From positions 26,833,106 through 26,897,105 of the forward strand of contig JAUJPP010000005.1 in NCBI GenBank assembly GCA_030562195.1: a stretch of 64,000 bases of DNA, read 5' to 3'. Of this stretch, positions 13,313 to 25,472 are shown piece by piece. The notes under the pieces were generated by a model. It worked only from the letters and a program-made list of their open reading frames with translations. It did no database searches and was not told the DNA's origin. The stretch comes from Nipponacmea schrenckii. Taxonomy: Eukaryota > Mollusca > Gastropoda > Lottiidae. Positions within the stretch are counted from its first letter, which is position 1. The number at the start of each line of letters is the position of its first letter. Made by a program: the position numbers and the translations under genes.

Positions 13313-13942
13313 CAGTGACAAACAACAAATACAATAAATATTGAGAAGATGACAAACTGGTTTTGAATAAGCATACTCATGCTTTTTACAGTCTTTTATC
13401 TAGATTGCTTAAAGTCAAATTAGTGACTTTGTGTAACTAATTACATACTAGCTTTATACCATACCATTGTTAAACAAATATGGTGCACATTTTAATCTAA
13501 TTTAAAACATTACTCACAAGAGTGCATGACTTAAATTCATATCTGGATGTTGACTTCGGTGTTCCTTATATGGATCATATTATATCCAACTAATTAAATG
13601 CTCTGGGTTCAATGAAGGATTTCCTTAAAATATGAGAGGAATTGGTCATTGCTTATAAAGTTATGACAACTTGTCTTATCTTAATTACTTACAATTTTAA
13701 AATAAATAAATTGCATCTAGGTTTAAACATAGTCATATATTAAAGATGAATACTTGTTTAATACTTGAATAGGTCAGTATCATTACAACTACCAATTCAA
13801 TGTCCAGTTTTGTTAGCATAGATAGTCTGAGAATGAGACATGAAGACTGAAGTCTTGCCCTAAACATTTTGATTATTTATTAGTGACTCTGTTATAATCA
13901 GTCTTCTACACTCCCTAAAACTAGTTTTCTTCAAAACTTATT
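13313..13942. other. Intergenic stretch between repeat block 1 and SLC35B4
   Basis: AT-rich sequence holding the presumed 3' untranslated region of SLC35B4 (minus strand). No exon, RNA gene or repeat was recognised. Confidence 0.4.
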
Positions 13943-16900
13943 CTAGACTTCTTTCTCAGGCCTACTTCTAGGCAATAAGCTATCTATATTAAGTAACTCT
14001 GTAAAGATTAAAGTTCCAATAAAAACACATAATGAGCCTAACCAATGATACATTGTAAAAGGATTGTTGAAATACCAGATGGATATAAGTATACTAGTAA
14101 ATTTACGTAAAGTTACAATTAAAGTCACTTTTAGGGAAGTTAATTCTGTGGTTAAAACAAACACTGAACTGATACATAAATATCTAAATATCTAGTTAAG
14201 GATTGTATGTAGGTAATTCATAAACCACTAAGCACTTTAGAATCAAATGATTCATAGAAAGAAACATTTTATGTTCCAATACTTAGATACTTGGAAGAAC
14301 CAATCAGAAATCGATTACTAGAAGATATTAACAGCACAAGAGTAGGTCAATATGAAATGGGCTCTATAGTTTTTTGTTGAATTTTAATGAACCAAATGTT
14401 TGATTCCAAATCTTAAAAGAGCTACAAATTGGAAAGCAGATACAAGCTTGTAGACAAATTATCCCCTTGAACCCCTTCAACTTTGCCTAATGCCTAATAT
14501 TTCTGACTGGACTGGAAAACAACAATAAAATATATGCTCTATCAATAATTGAAATAATAGTTGTGAAAGGATACTGAGTTAAACAATAACAAATTAAATA
14601 GAACCACAATACAGGTATTCCAATACCAAACACTGGTAGTTTAAAAGGCTCTGTAATAAGAAATAATAAATATTTTAAGAATAACCATACTCTTTTTAAA
14701 CTTATTACAATTCATATAATCAATGATATTTGAATTTCCAATAAAACTGTGAGGACAATGTTGACTTATAGATTAGAATATTAACTGATAATATACATAC
14801 CTGATTGATTAAAACTTAGAAATGAATCGTAAATATTATTACTTAATATTAAAAACATTGGTAGTGGTAAAGCATGCTGAAAAAAAATTATTTTATCACA
14901 ATATACTTGATCTCATATTCCGTAGTTTTCATAAGAAAATGATTTATAATGTCATTTAAATCTTTTTTTAAACACGTCTGTTATCAATTTAATCATTAAA
15001 AACAGCATTTGTAACTACATTGTTTTAAGTATAAAGCACAAAAGTACATTTTTTTGTCTGATTTGAGCAATTTTAAATGCTCAAAATATTAGCTCATAAC
15101 CCAGTAAGAATCTCTGGCAAAGATATGAGATTAGTACAAAGACAATTCCATCTATGTTACAGGCATATTTTGTAAAGCAACCAATATTTTGATACCTTGT
15201 GATGTTCAATATACTAAAATCCTTCAGCTATACAAATAAAAACAAATAATGTACTTACATTATAAAATAAAGCCTCTTTTGGATGTTTACCAAATTGTTT
15301 ATATGTCTTTTCTTGAAATATTCCCATTAAAGAAGACATAAATAAGGCGAATACAAGTAAAGCAATGCCTGGAAAAGTATACAACATAAAATAGTTCTTA
15401 GATTAAGAAAAAATAATTGAGAATTATAGTAAATATGACCTGAATTGTCTGAAATACAATGGGCTCAATTTATAAATATATTTCTAAAGGAAATGCATGT
15501 TAGAAGCACAGATATAGGTAAAAACAAGGTCCATATATCATGCAGGCAGATATAAAACAAATTGGAAAACATGGCATCACTAAATTGAATCTTGATAATG
15601 AACAGCAAAGTAAGGGAGAGAACTCAAGTTCTGTTACTATTAAATACTCACCTATTAACCACATAAAATAATCATTTGCTAGATTACCAGTTTTACTAGG
15701 ATGAGATTCCTATCAATCACAATAAAACAATATATTTATATAAGTTACAATGATGGTGTGCCACTAAACGTATGAAAACAAGTCAGACTTGTATTAAGAA
15801 AGTAGACTGGGGAATGGTCCTTAACTGAATAAATGAAGTGATCTGTATGGCATACCAGATAGTCTGATATCAAACAAAGTTACCCATATGTCAGATCATT
15901 TTAATTTAATCATTTTCAAGAATGAGATAATTTTTGCAGTAAGAATTAGCCAAAATACAATTCAATGAAAAATTCTAATGATTAAACATTCAAAACTGGA
16001 ATCATCAGATGACTAATGAAATGTTATGCTTAAAAAATATGCAGATTTATGAACTTACCACTTGACTGGCAGAGGATATTGTACAAATAATGATTCCCAG
16101 TGTTATAAGAGCAACTGATATGTATTTACTTAATTTATATCTATAAGAAAACAAGACAAGTATGAACAGAAGAGAAGTATTCAATAAGAAAGCAGACTCT
16201 TGTGAGGGAAAAGATTTTTTGTGCAGAGAAAAACAATCAAATGTGAATCGAGTTTTGGATATTTGATCATATTAATATGATACTTACTGTCTTTTTAATA
16301 TAAATATACCCAATATCATAGTAGCTGCTAATGTTCCCTGTAAAATATTATAGAATAACTTGCTCACTTTAATCATGGCTTTGAATGCAAATATATAAAT
16401 AATTTGAAACAAATTGTTTCTACTATTGTATTATAAATGACAAAACCCAGATTTGGCCCCCTTACTTTCACAATTTCTAGCATTTAACATAGAGAAAGAA
16501 TGGCTTTGTGGCCTCTGCTTGGCCCCTTATGTTTCCTAGAAAGTTACTAATCATATAAGATATAGGTAATCTACATAGAGTAATCATAACACACTCTAAC
16601 ACTGCTTTTAGCTGTTGAGTCAGATATAAGAATTTATAGTAGTAATAATGTACTTACTGAGCGAAATATCATATGTAATGGCATAGCGATATTAAAATTA
16701 AATACTATATTATTAACAACCTGAACCACAAAAAACATGGCCACCATATACAAATAATATCTAAAACAATCAACAAAATTATACAGAGTAATCTAAAATT
16801 TAGAAGGATAACTGATTTATTTCAATTTTAGACTTATTAATATTAAAGTTTGTCTAGTATAATTTAATGACATCTTTCCTATTAAAGTCAGGCTTAATAC

Positions 16901-18275
16901 TTAGATATCATCAAATGCTAACCCTAACATTAATTCATAAAGAAATCATCAATCTTACCAAACCATCGATCACTGCTATTTATTTAATGTGCATTAAAAA
17001 TTCAAAACAATGAAATATTAATTTGATTTGATCAACACACCTCCGAATATCAGAGCTGCATGTATACATTCTTATTCACAATTGTTAGTAAATGGAAACA
17101 TTGGAATAGATGTATCAAAATATTAAAATCTTGTTTTTGGTTAGAGAAGTACATGTAGTATATCCATAATAGTGTTCTTTATATAATATATGTGTTTTTG
17201 TATGGCAAACTTAAGCCCTATGTGGCATGAGATTAAGATTCAAAGATCAGAAAGAAATATATTTTTGTTAATTTTGTTTTTCTGTAATAACACTGGATTA
17301 TCCTTGATAAAAACAATTTCCCAACACAAATATACCTATTGGCCATGCAGACTCTTCAGAAGGGCAGCCTGATTACAAAACTCAGATTATCTACAATAGT
17401 GAACACTTAAAGTGTGAATTAATTCACACTTAGGACCTAGTATAAAAATATAATATTACTTACGAAATAGGTATCACAGGTTTCTTTGAGCCAAATTTTG
17501 TAGTAAATATAAACCCTTCAATAGTTATAAATAAAAACTGACACATTGTGACAAGACTTCCACATCCTGGAACCTGGCTGTAAAAATTAGAAAATGCTGA
17601 TTAAACCAGTAAGCTATATTTTTTTTTGGGGGGGGGGGGGGGGGCTCAAAATTATGAAAACTTAACACACCAGAAATGTGTCCCTGAACATATCTGAAAG
17701 ATTTTTGTGCTTTTCCAGGAAACCTAGCCTAGAACTACTTGGAGGTTTACTAAAGTAACAACGCAACATAAAAAAATTTGCAAGCTAAGCATTGCTTTTT
17801 AGGCGCTTCATTTAAAAGGATTCTGCGTCTTATGACCATTAAATTTTAGTTCTTAAGAATGATCACTATAAGTATATATTCATCAGTGAACTTACCTGGT
17901 GTCATACAGTAACAGAATGCCTTAAAATCTAGAACACTCACAAAACTAAGTCATTTTTTAAATTTATTAGGCCTAGGCCTACTTGTTTTTCAATTATCAA
18001 AATAAATGCATCTTTATGGATAATATCTTAGTTTCTTCGATATTTATTATTTATTTTTGGCAGCAGGTATAATATTTACTAATAAATAGAGCTCTGATTG
18101 GCCAAGTTTAAAATTTTATGTTTATTTTAAGACCTATTATCCTAATCATAATGATGAATTGGTGCCATGGTGGCACTGAAACAATCATAAATACCCACCT
18201 GACCAATAACTCTAAGAAAATGACATTGCTGCAGCATCCTACAAATAACGAACCAATTGGAATTGCTGGATGCAT
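13943..18275 (-). CDS. SLC35B4: Nucleotide-sugar transporter, SLC35B4 type (complete, ten exons)
   Basis: Ten exons join in phase: 18275-18199, 17577-17464, 16760-16658, 16337-16288, 16140-16059, 15709-15652, 15368-15259, 14876-14801, 14650-14575 and 14183-13943. They give 328 residues plus stop, against about 331 in vertebrate SLC35B4. All introns are GT-AG. Conserved stretches include GCCSNVIFLELL near the start, CGSLVTMCQFLFI in exon 2, NFNIAMPLHMIFRS in exon 3, MGIFQEKTYKQFGKHPKEAL in exon 7, and VLTTEL with VTLIVTLRKF in the last exon. The family consists of multi-pass Golgi or ER membrane antiporters that carry UDP-xylose and UDP-N-acetylglucosamine into the lumen in exchange for UMP-type nucleotides. 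The start ATG at 18275 was chosen because it matches the family N-terminus directly before the GCCSN motif. A homopolymer of about 17 G sits in intron 1 near 17626. Substrate choice in this species is inferred from the family. Confidence 0.96.
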
Positions 18276-18677
18276 TTCCGGATAATAGACCTAGTTGTCT
18301 CAGCTAACTGATTATTGCTAAACCTAAAAATAAGATCTTTTTGATGACATGACAGTTCTACTTCTTGACTCTCATTCAGCGTCCATATTGTTGTTGATGT
18401 GTATACGTCAAGCTACATGTAGGTTCTTTCGCTTCAATGCGTCGTTGGTCGGAAATGGAATGCTCAGTTACTGGTAAATAGTTCCGTACAAAAAATTAAA
18501 TGATATCAATAAACGAAAGAATTTTAAATTTGGGTTTTTTTTTTTTCTTGTATTAGTTGCCTTATTGTTGCTATGATACCATGATACGTTTTATATAATA
18601 AGCTCGTCCCTAATTTCTGGGCACTCAGTCCTTTTAGTATTATTAGCAGACAACACCCAACACTAAAATGGTCATCA
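18276..18677. other. Upstream flank of SLC35B4
   Basis: About 400 bp between the SLC35B4 start codon and the next repeat block. It presumably contains the promoter and 5' untranslated region on the minus strand. I see no TATA box that I would trust and no other feature. Confidence 0.4.
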
Positions 18678-20292
18678 CTTTTTATACGCCCACATGAAAT
18701 GGGGGGCGTATATTGTCGTCACCCACATCCGTCCGTCCGTCTGTCGGTCCGTCCGTCCGTCCACAATTGCTCGTAAACACTCTTCAAGGTGCAATTCTTG
18801 ACGGATTTAAGTGAAACTTTATATGAGTGTTTATGATCACTAGCGAATGAACCCTATTGAAAATCAGCGAAATCGGAAAAAATTTAGTATGAGTTTTTGC
18901 CCTTGTTCTTGAATGGCTCGTAAACACTCTACAATGTGCAATTCTTGCCTGATTTTGATGAAACTTGGTGTGAGAGTATGTTATAACTCAAGGATAAACC
19001 CTATTGAAAATCAGCGAAAACGAAAAACATTTAGTATGAGTTATTGCCCTTGTTCTAGAATGGCTCGTAAACACTCTACAATGTGCAATTCTTGACTGAT
19101 TTTGATGAAACTTGGTGTAAGAGTATGTTATAACTCAAGGATAAACCCTATTGAAAACCAGTTAAATAATATCAGTAATTGCCCTTGGTATTGAAAACGC
19201 GTTCAATTTTTAGCTTGTTAACACTCTACAAAGCACAGTTATTGACCGATTCTGACAAAACTTGCTGAAATTGTTTAATATCACCCAAGGATGAACCCTT
19301 TTGAAATTAGAAAATATCGAAATATATTTAATACGAATTATTGCCCTTGTTCTATAAAATGTGTAGGATTTTTGCCTTGTAAACACTTCTTGAGCGATTT
19401 TGACATAACTTGGCATGAGTATTTGTTATCACCTAAGGATGAACCCTATTGAAATTCAGTTTAATAGAAAAATATTTAGTATCAGTTATTGCACTTGTTT
19501 TTGAAAACGCGTTCAATTTTTGCTTGTAAACACTCAAGAAAGAACAATTCTTAATGGATTTTGATAAAACTTGGCTTGAGTATTCGTTTTTACCCTATTG
19601 AAAATCAAATAAATTGCAATATATTTAGTATCAGTTATTGCCCTTGTGTTTGAAAAAGCGTTTAACGCCCAGGGATGAGCCCTATTGAAAATTAAAAATA
19701 TCAAAATATATCTAATATGAATTATTGCCCTTGTTCTTTTAAACGGGTTCGATTTTTGTCTCGTAAACACTCATGGGACAATAATGGACCGATTTGGATG
19801 AAATTTGGCGTGAGAGTGTGTTATAACTCAAGGACGAACCCTATTGAAAATCAGCCAAATCGAAAAATATGTAGTATGAGTTACTGCTCTTGTTCTTGAA
19901 AACGCTTTCAATTTTAGCTTGTAAACACTCTAGAAAGAACAATTCTGAATGGATTTTGATTAAACTTGGCTTGAGTGTTTGTTTTTACCCAAGGATAAAC
20001 CCTATTCTACCAAGGGTTTCTCTCCCTTCTGAAGCTGGCCGTGGGGGGGGGGGCGCATTAGAGTTTCGCGGGCACACCGCCCCAATTAAATTCAGAACTA
20101 AATCAAATAAATCGAAATATATTTAGTGTCAGTTATTGCCCTTGTTCTTGAAAACGCGTTCAATTTAAGCGTGTAAACACTCTAGAAAGAACAATTTTTA
20201 ATGGATTCGGCTAATTTTTACTGTACTGAAAAGTTTTTATTCAAAATCAATGCTGCCAGTGGGCGTATATTATACTTTGCAAGCTATCTTTT
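18678..20292 (+). repeat. Large interspersed repeat, block 2 (147-bp units, then about 150-160 bp)
   Basis: Begins with TTTTTATACGCCCACATGAA, a short palindromic GGGCGTATA partner and a GTCC-rich run, then tandem units starting CTCGTAAACACTCT. Successive unit starts at 18770, 18917 and 19064 are exactly 147 bp apart; later units are about 150-160 bp. It ends with GCTGCCAGTGGGCGTATATT and a degraded GCAAGCTATC. A foreign piece of about 95 bp, GC-rich with a G11 run, interrupts a unit at 20009-20102. It abuts the 3' end of a LINE. Confidence 0.9.
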
Positions 20293-23085
20293 TTCGTTTT
20301 TTTAACTTCATTACAGCAATTATAATAATTCCCCCCATAAATATTGTATTCCTTGTCCACGAAATTTGGTCGGCAATGGTACTAGGTGTAAATTTGATTT
20401 CATCTTTGCTCCATGCTTTGTTGATGTTGGATTTGAACTGGTTAAGTGTTTCTGAATTTACAACAAAGTTTGGTAGGGAGTTCCATAAGTTCACTATTCT
20501 TGTACTGAAAAAGTTTTTTCTAGTGTCCAGTCGGTATCGTCTTTTGATAAGTTTTTTGTTGTTTCCTCTTGTTCTGTTTTCCGATGAGAGTTCTAAGAGT
20601 GTTGAGTTGACACAGACATCTTGTTTGGTAATGTATCTGTAGACCTTTGGACATTTTCGATAGTTGCGATGTCTTTCTTGTATGTTGGATGCCAAACAGT
20701 GACTGCATATTCTAAGTGGGGACGTATTCGGCTTTTGTATAGTGGTACAAACATCTCTTGACTGATATTCCTGAATGTTATTCTGACCATTCCAACTAAT
20801 CGATTAGCCTTTCTTGCGCTTCCAGCTATATGGGCACTAAATTTTAGGTTGTCTTGGAAAATTACGCCCAGGTCTTTTTCTTCTCGTTCTTGTTTTAGTG
20901 GTCCATGGCTGTTGGCGGCTGTAGACATATAGTACTGGTGGTGGGTGTTATTAAAACCGACATGTAGGGACTTACACTTGTCAGCATTGAAGTTCATCTG
21001 CCATTTTCTTGCCCATTCTGTCAGAGTATCTAGGTCTTGCTGTAGATATGTGTGGTTATTTCCAATCAGTTTAGTATCATCAGCAAAGAGTTTGATGATG
21101 GACTGCACAGCTTCTGGGATATCGTCTATGAATATCAGGTAAAGAACCGGACCTAGAACACTGCCTTGAGGTACTCCGCTCTCGACCTTCATCCATGGTG
21201 AACTAGTGTTATTCATAGTTACTCTTTGTTTTCTGTTGGTTAAGAAGTTCTCAATCCGTTTCAGCTGTAAACCGGAGATTCCATGGGCTTGGAGTTTGAT
21301 GAGAAGTCTTTTGTGGGGCACTTTATCAAAAGCTTTCTGGAAATCTAGGTAAATTATGTCGACTGGAGTTGCTTCATCAATTGACTCGGTAACATAGTCT
21401 AATACTTCTAGGAGTTGAGTGACTGTTGAATGTTTTGATCTGCATCCATATTGATGTATGCTGAGAAGGCTATTACTTATGGCATCTCGTAGAATTGATT
21501 CCATAGTTTTCACAACTATACTTGTAAGGCTTATTGGTCGGTAGTTACTTGGTAGTGTTTTGGAATCTTTCTTGAAAATGGGAGTAATATTGGCTTCTTT
21601 CCAGTTGTCAGGCAGTGTTCCCTCTCTCAGTGATTGTTGATAAAGCATAGATAGTGGTGCTGCTAGTTCGCTACTTAGTTCCTTCATTACTTTTGGGTGT
21701 AATTCATCTAAACCAGGTGATTTAGTCGGGTCCAACTTGTTAAGTTTTTCTCTGACCTTTTCTGGTGTGATTTATACATCTTCCAGTGTAATTTCTATCT
21801 CTTCAGTTGATGGTAAATTGGACATGTCTTCTCGAGTGAATACTGAGTTGAAGTAGTTATTCAGTTCTATTGCTTTTTCTAAATCTCCTGTAATCGTTCT
21901 TCCATCAGAAGTTGTAAGGTTTTGTATAGGATTTTTTGATTTGGTTTTAGAGTGTACATATTTCCAGAAGTTTTGGGGGTTTTCTTTGATTCCTTCTTCT
22001 ATGCTTCTCTCCTAACGCCTGTGTGCTGAGAGCTGTATCTTGGTTGCCTTGTTTCTACATATCCTATATTGTTCATAATAGTAGCTTGTTTTGTTTCTGT
22101 TGTAATTGTACCACTTTTTTCTTTTCAATTTCAGGGATGTGATAACTTCTTTTGTGTGCCATAGTTTCTTCTTCTTGTTTTTACTAGGTTGGATTAGTGG
22201 TATGTGTTTATCTATCGCTTGTTTCATGGTAGCCTTGAGATTTCAAATTCCATTGGTATCCAGGCCTAGTAGTGTGGAGTCTCAGCGGTTGGCTGCCAGA
22301 CTTTTTCTCATGTTGTCATAGTCTCCTATGTAGTACCTATAGTAAGCTTGTTTAGCATCATTTGTCAAAGGATTTACACTGATAGCAAGTAGTAGGGCAG
22401 TGTGGTCACTTTTTCCGATTGGTGGTAGGGACTGCAAGTTGGTAATCAGGTATTCATCTTTGGTAAATATTAAGTCAAGTATAGATGGATTGTCTCCTTG
22501 TCTGGCACGAGTTGGTTCCATCACGTGCTGGATAAGAAAGTTGTCTTGAATGCATTTTAGGAATTCATATGTGCTGGTCCCTGGGTTCTGTGGCGTTGAT
22601 TCTGTTTCCCAGTCTATGTCCCGGTAATTAAAGTCACCCATTATAAGTAGGTTTTCATACTTGGTACATGCTTCTTGTATGGTTTGGTTCAATCGGATAC
22701 AATTTTCTTGGTTATGAGTGGTTGGGCTTCTATAGATACATCCAATTGTGAGTTTTTCTGTCTTGTTGAGCCGTATATTACACCAAACCATTTCTTTAGA
22801 TTCAATAGACGATAATTCTTCTTCCCTCTCTGATTTTAGCTCATTCCTGACAAAGATAACTACACCTCTACCACAGTCTAGTCTGTTAAAGTAAATATCG
22901 TAATCTTGGATTAAAAATTCAGTTTCAGATAGGTCTCCACTGTTGTTTTATGAAGAATCTCGGTCAGTGCAATAATGCTTGGTTTGGTTTCATCTATCAG
23001 AATAGATAGTTCGTTTCTTTTATTCAGAAGACTGTCACCATTACTATACAAAAGTTTTAATTCTGTTAAAACAGTTGCATTATTT
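20293..23085 (-). mobile_element. CR1/Jockey-type non-LTR retrotransposon, copy 1 (5'-truncated, decayed)
   Basis: The minus strand carries an apurinic-like endonuclease region followed by reverse transcriptase and a C-terminal tail, the standard ORF2 order of CR1/Jockey-superfamily LINEs. The 5' end lies inside the start of the endonuclease at about 23085, so ORF1 is missing. The 3' end adjoins repeat block 2. The protein region is related along its length to the copy at 32.9-36.2 kb (shared LIGCIYRSP/TIGCIYRSP, MGDFNYRDI/LGDFNYRDI and RPHLEYA), so both belong to one family or to sister subfamilies. The 3' untranslated sequences of the two copies do not match. Confidence 0.9.
20593..23085 (-). 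pseudogene. LINE ORF2 remnant: endonuclease plus reverse transcriptase
   Basis: One reading frame covers most of the region but is interrupted by in-frame stops near 22283, 22013 and 21770. Endonuclease signs: TIGCIYRSP, MGDFNYRD and, near its end, a GKSDHTALL strand, which is the usual final motif of the fold. Reverse-transcriptase signs: NYRPISLTSIVVKTME, IIYLDFQKAFDKVPH (motif A), SGVPQGSVLGPVLYLIFIDD (motif B region) and LFADDTKLIG (motif C, catalytic aspartates present). After RPHLEYAVTVWHP the frame is lost; the C-terminal tail continues in other frames to about 20290 with a segment missing. The catalytic residues survive, but the stops make autonomous activity unlikely unless they are assembly errors. 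Confidence 0.88.
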
Positions 23086-23144
23086 ACAATGTGATGATGG
23101 TGCTTAAAACTGATTTCCTATTCTTGATCTAAATTTAACTAAAA

Positions 23145-24055
23145 TAAACGGTAACAGCTATTGTTGGTTAAAACGGTAACGAAATAAATCCAATAATTAA
23201 TGTGATCTTTATTAATCAAGATAGTATTAACTTAAAATCAGTGATTGAAAAGAACTCAAACAATCTTTGCCAATTGATCAAAGTAATATACGGTATACCG
23301 ACATAATAAGCTAACAGATTTCCTGACAACTATCATTATTAGTAATCACGATCATAATTAAAACGCGATACATAATATTTTCTAATTAATGACATAAACA
23401 GAAATAAAGTACTTGTCCGATGCCCGACTTATGAAATTTTGTTCGTCAGCACATTTTATGAATAATGTTGCACTTGTTTGAGTGTCTTGTTGGGATTTGA
23501 GGCGCGTTCGATGCCCTCTTTTCGTCGTTTGCCATTGAAATAATAGTGGAGGTGTCGCCCAGGAGCAAAAATCGAACGCAACCACCTCACAGATACTCGT
23601 AATGCACTGCTCACGTGATGTCTTTGGACACTTCTGACAGTTCAGTAACCCAACCTTCTTTTTTTGTACAGATTACAAGAAATACATAAATAGTTTACAT
23701 GCAGGCCTCAGTAGTGACATACGGTAGAGACACTATCTTAGAATAAACAGTTTTAGCACTAAAAATTAAGATGTCTCTGTTTTGTCTACTTATTCTTCGT
23801 CGGACGAGGTGCGTACATAGTAGACCTCTGCATACATTTTCACAATCCATTGTTATTTTTACTACTACGAAATGTTTATATTAAAGAAATGTACAAAATA
23901 AATTATTTTTATTCACCAAAATATCTGTTACCGTTTTGGTGGAGTTGTTACCGTTTTAGCCGAAAATTTTTGTTACCGTTTTGGTGGAGTTGTTACCGTT
24001 TTAACTAATAAAATTTGTTACCGTTTTGACATGTTACCGTTTTAACTGGATACCG
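23145..24055. mobile_element. Candidate non-autonomous element with AAAACGGTAAC terminal repeats
   Basis: The left end carries AAATAAACGGTAACAG and GGTTAAAACGGTAACG. The right end carries the inverted form, GTTACCGTTTT, five or six times between about 23928 and 24055, finishing GTTACCGTTTTAACTGG. The ends therefore form inverted, repeat-rich termini around about 0.9 kb of AT-rich DNA without a transposase. The same end (AGTTAAAACGGTAACATGT plus AAAACGGTAACA units and similar inner sequence) recurs at 55.0-55.2 kb, which supports a mobile family. I do not recognise its superfamily. It ends less than 300 bp before the zinc-finger ATG. Confidence 0.6.
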
Positions 24056-24338
24056 ATCATGGTCTCCTCCTTAATATTATATACCTCACAAATTTTGAAC
24101 AATCTTTAAAACAACATTTAATATGTACACAAGTAAATGTGTATAAGATAGACAGTTATGTTGCTGTTGTGTTAGGAACATAATAAATAAAATTTACGTA
24201 TAAAAGCGCTAAGCTAAAAAAAATAAAAAATTGTTCAACTACCACCCTGTTTACAAGCCAGGAGTCAATCCGTAGTATTTCTCACTTCCTGTTTTGTTAA
24301 AACTTCCTAGTGATCAAAATCGGGTTATATTGTTTATA

Positions 24339-25472
24339 ATGGCTGAATACGGTGGAAAACAACCAGGATTACCAAATTATTTATCAAGAGTTGTAATGAA
24401 TGGTTTTGATACAGGACAAGCATTAACTTTAAATCTTAACATTCACAAGAAACAACAATCTGTTTTCCATTGTGGTATTTGTGGACGAGGTTTTGCTATG
24501 ACAAGAAAACTTTCTCATCACTTAAAAATACATAAGATTGAAAAACCTTACGAATGCGATGTTTGTGGAAAGTGTTCCTCAAAATTGTCCTATCATACAG
24601 AACACATGAGAATACATGCTGGAGTGAAACCATATAAATGTTATCTTTGTGAAAAATGTTTTATTACAGCAAGTCATTTTAATGCTCACATGAGGTCACA
24701 TACTGGAGAGAAAACTTTCCATTGTGGTGTTTGTGGCCTAGGCTTTGACATGACCAGGAAACTTTCGAATCACATGAAAATACACAAGACAGAAAAACCT
24801 TTCGATTGTGAAATTTGTGGAAAATGTTTTACTACAGCAGCTAATTTTGAATTTCACATGAGGACCCATACTGGAGAGAAACCTTTCAAATGCAAGGTTT
24901 GTGAACGGTGTTTTTCTCATCAAAATTCTCTTCAGATGCACACTAGAATTCATACTGGAGAAAAACCATACAAATGCGATGTTTGTGAATGGTCTTTTCG
25001 TCATCCAAATTCCCTTAAGCTTCACTTGAGAACACATTCTGGAGAGAAACCTTACCAATGTGATGTTTGTGAAAAGCGTTTCATAAGAGCAAACAATCTT
25101 CATGTTCACATGAGAAATCATACTGGAGAAAAACCTTTCAAATGCAATGTTTGTGAAAAGCGTTTTATAATGCCAGATAAGTTAAGAGTTCACATGAGAA
25201 CGCATACTGGAGAGAAACCTTACACATGTGATATTTGTGGTAAAGGTTTTATAACTACATCACATCATAAAGTTCACATGAGAACCCACACTGGCGAGAA
25301 ACCATACACTTGTGTTGTTTGTGGAAAATCTTTTACAACTGCATCACATCATAAAGTTCACATGAGGGTACATTCTGGAGAGAAACCATATAAATGTGAT
25401 GTTTGTGGAAAGAGTTTTGCACATTCAGTGAACCGAAAAGTGCATGCGAAGATACATCTGAAGAAGACTTAA
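24339..25472 (+). CDS. C2H2 zinc-finger protein, twelve tandem fingers
   Basis: An intact 377-codon frame in a single exon. I chose the ATG at 24339 (context TATAATGG) because the frame open before it has no other ATG. After about 45 residues without a domain come twelve C2H2 fingers of the form C-x2-C-x12-H-x3-H, most joined by TGEKP-type linkers (HTGEKPF, HSGEKPY). Finger 2 has an unusual CGKCSSKLSYH core. No KRAB, BTB, ZAD or SCAN domain is visible. Fingers 10 and 11 share nearly all residues (TTSHHKVHMR and TASHHKVHMR), and finger 4 resembles finger 1 (MTRKLS core), which points to internal duplication. The family binds DNA in the nucleus, one base triplet per finger; the target cannot be read from here. 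Single-exon structure next to mobile DNA could mean retroposition or lineage-specific expansion. No polyadenylation signal was assigned. Confidence 0.93.
   Translation: MAEYGGKQPGLPNYLSRVVMNGFDTGQALTLNLNIHKKQQSVFHCGICGRGFAMTRKLSHHLKIHKIEKPYECDVCGKCSSKLSYHTEHMRIHAGVKPYKCYLCEKCFITASHFNAHMRSHTGEKTFHCGVCGLGFDMTRKLSNHMKIHKTEKPFDCEICGKCFTTAANFEFHMRTHTGEKPFKCKVCERCFSHQNSLQMHTRIHTGEKPYKCDVCEWSFRHPNSLKLHLRTHSGEKPYQCDVCEKRFIRANNLHVHMRNHTGEKPFKCNVCEKRFIMPDKLRVHMRTHTGEKPYTCDICGKGFITTSHHKVHMRTHTGEKPYTCVVCGKSFTTASHHKVHMRVHSGEKPYKCDVCGKSFAHSVNRKVHAKIHLKKT

Noticed and set aside
20250..20642. 130-codon hydrophobic frame on the plus strand
   Set aside because: It is the antisense shadow of the LINE tail, whose minus-strand sense is clearly related to LINE C-termini.
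24738..25121. 127-codon antisense frame in the zinc-finger gene
   Set aside because: A repetitive antisense translation of zinc-finger units.
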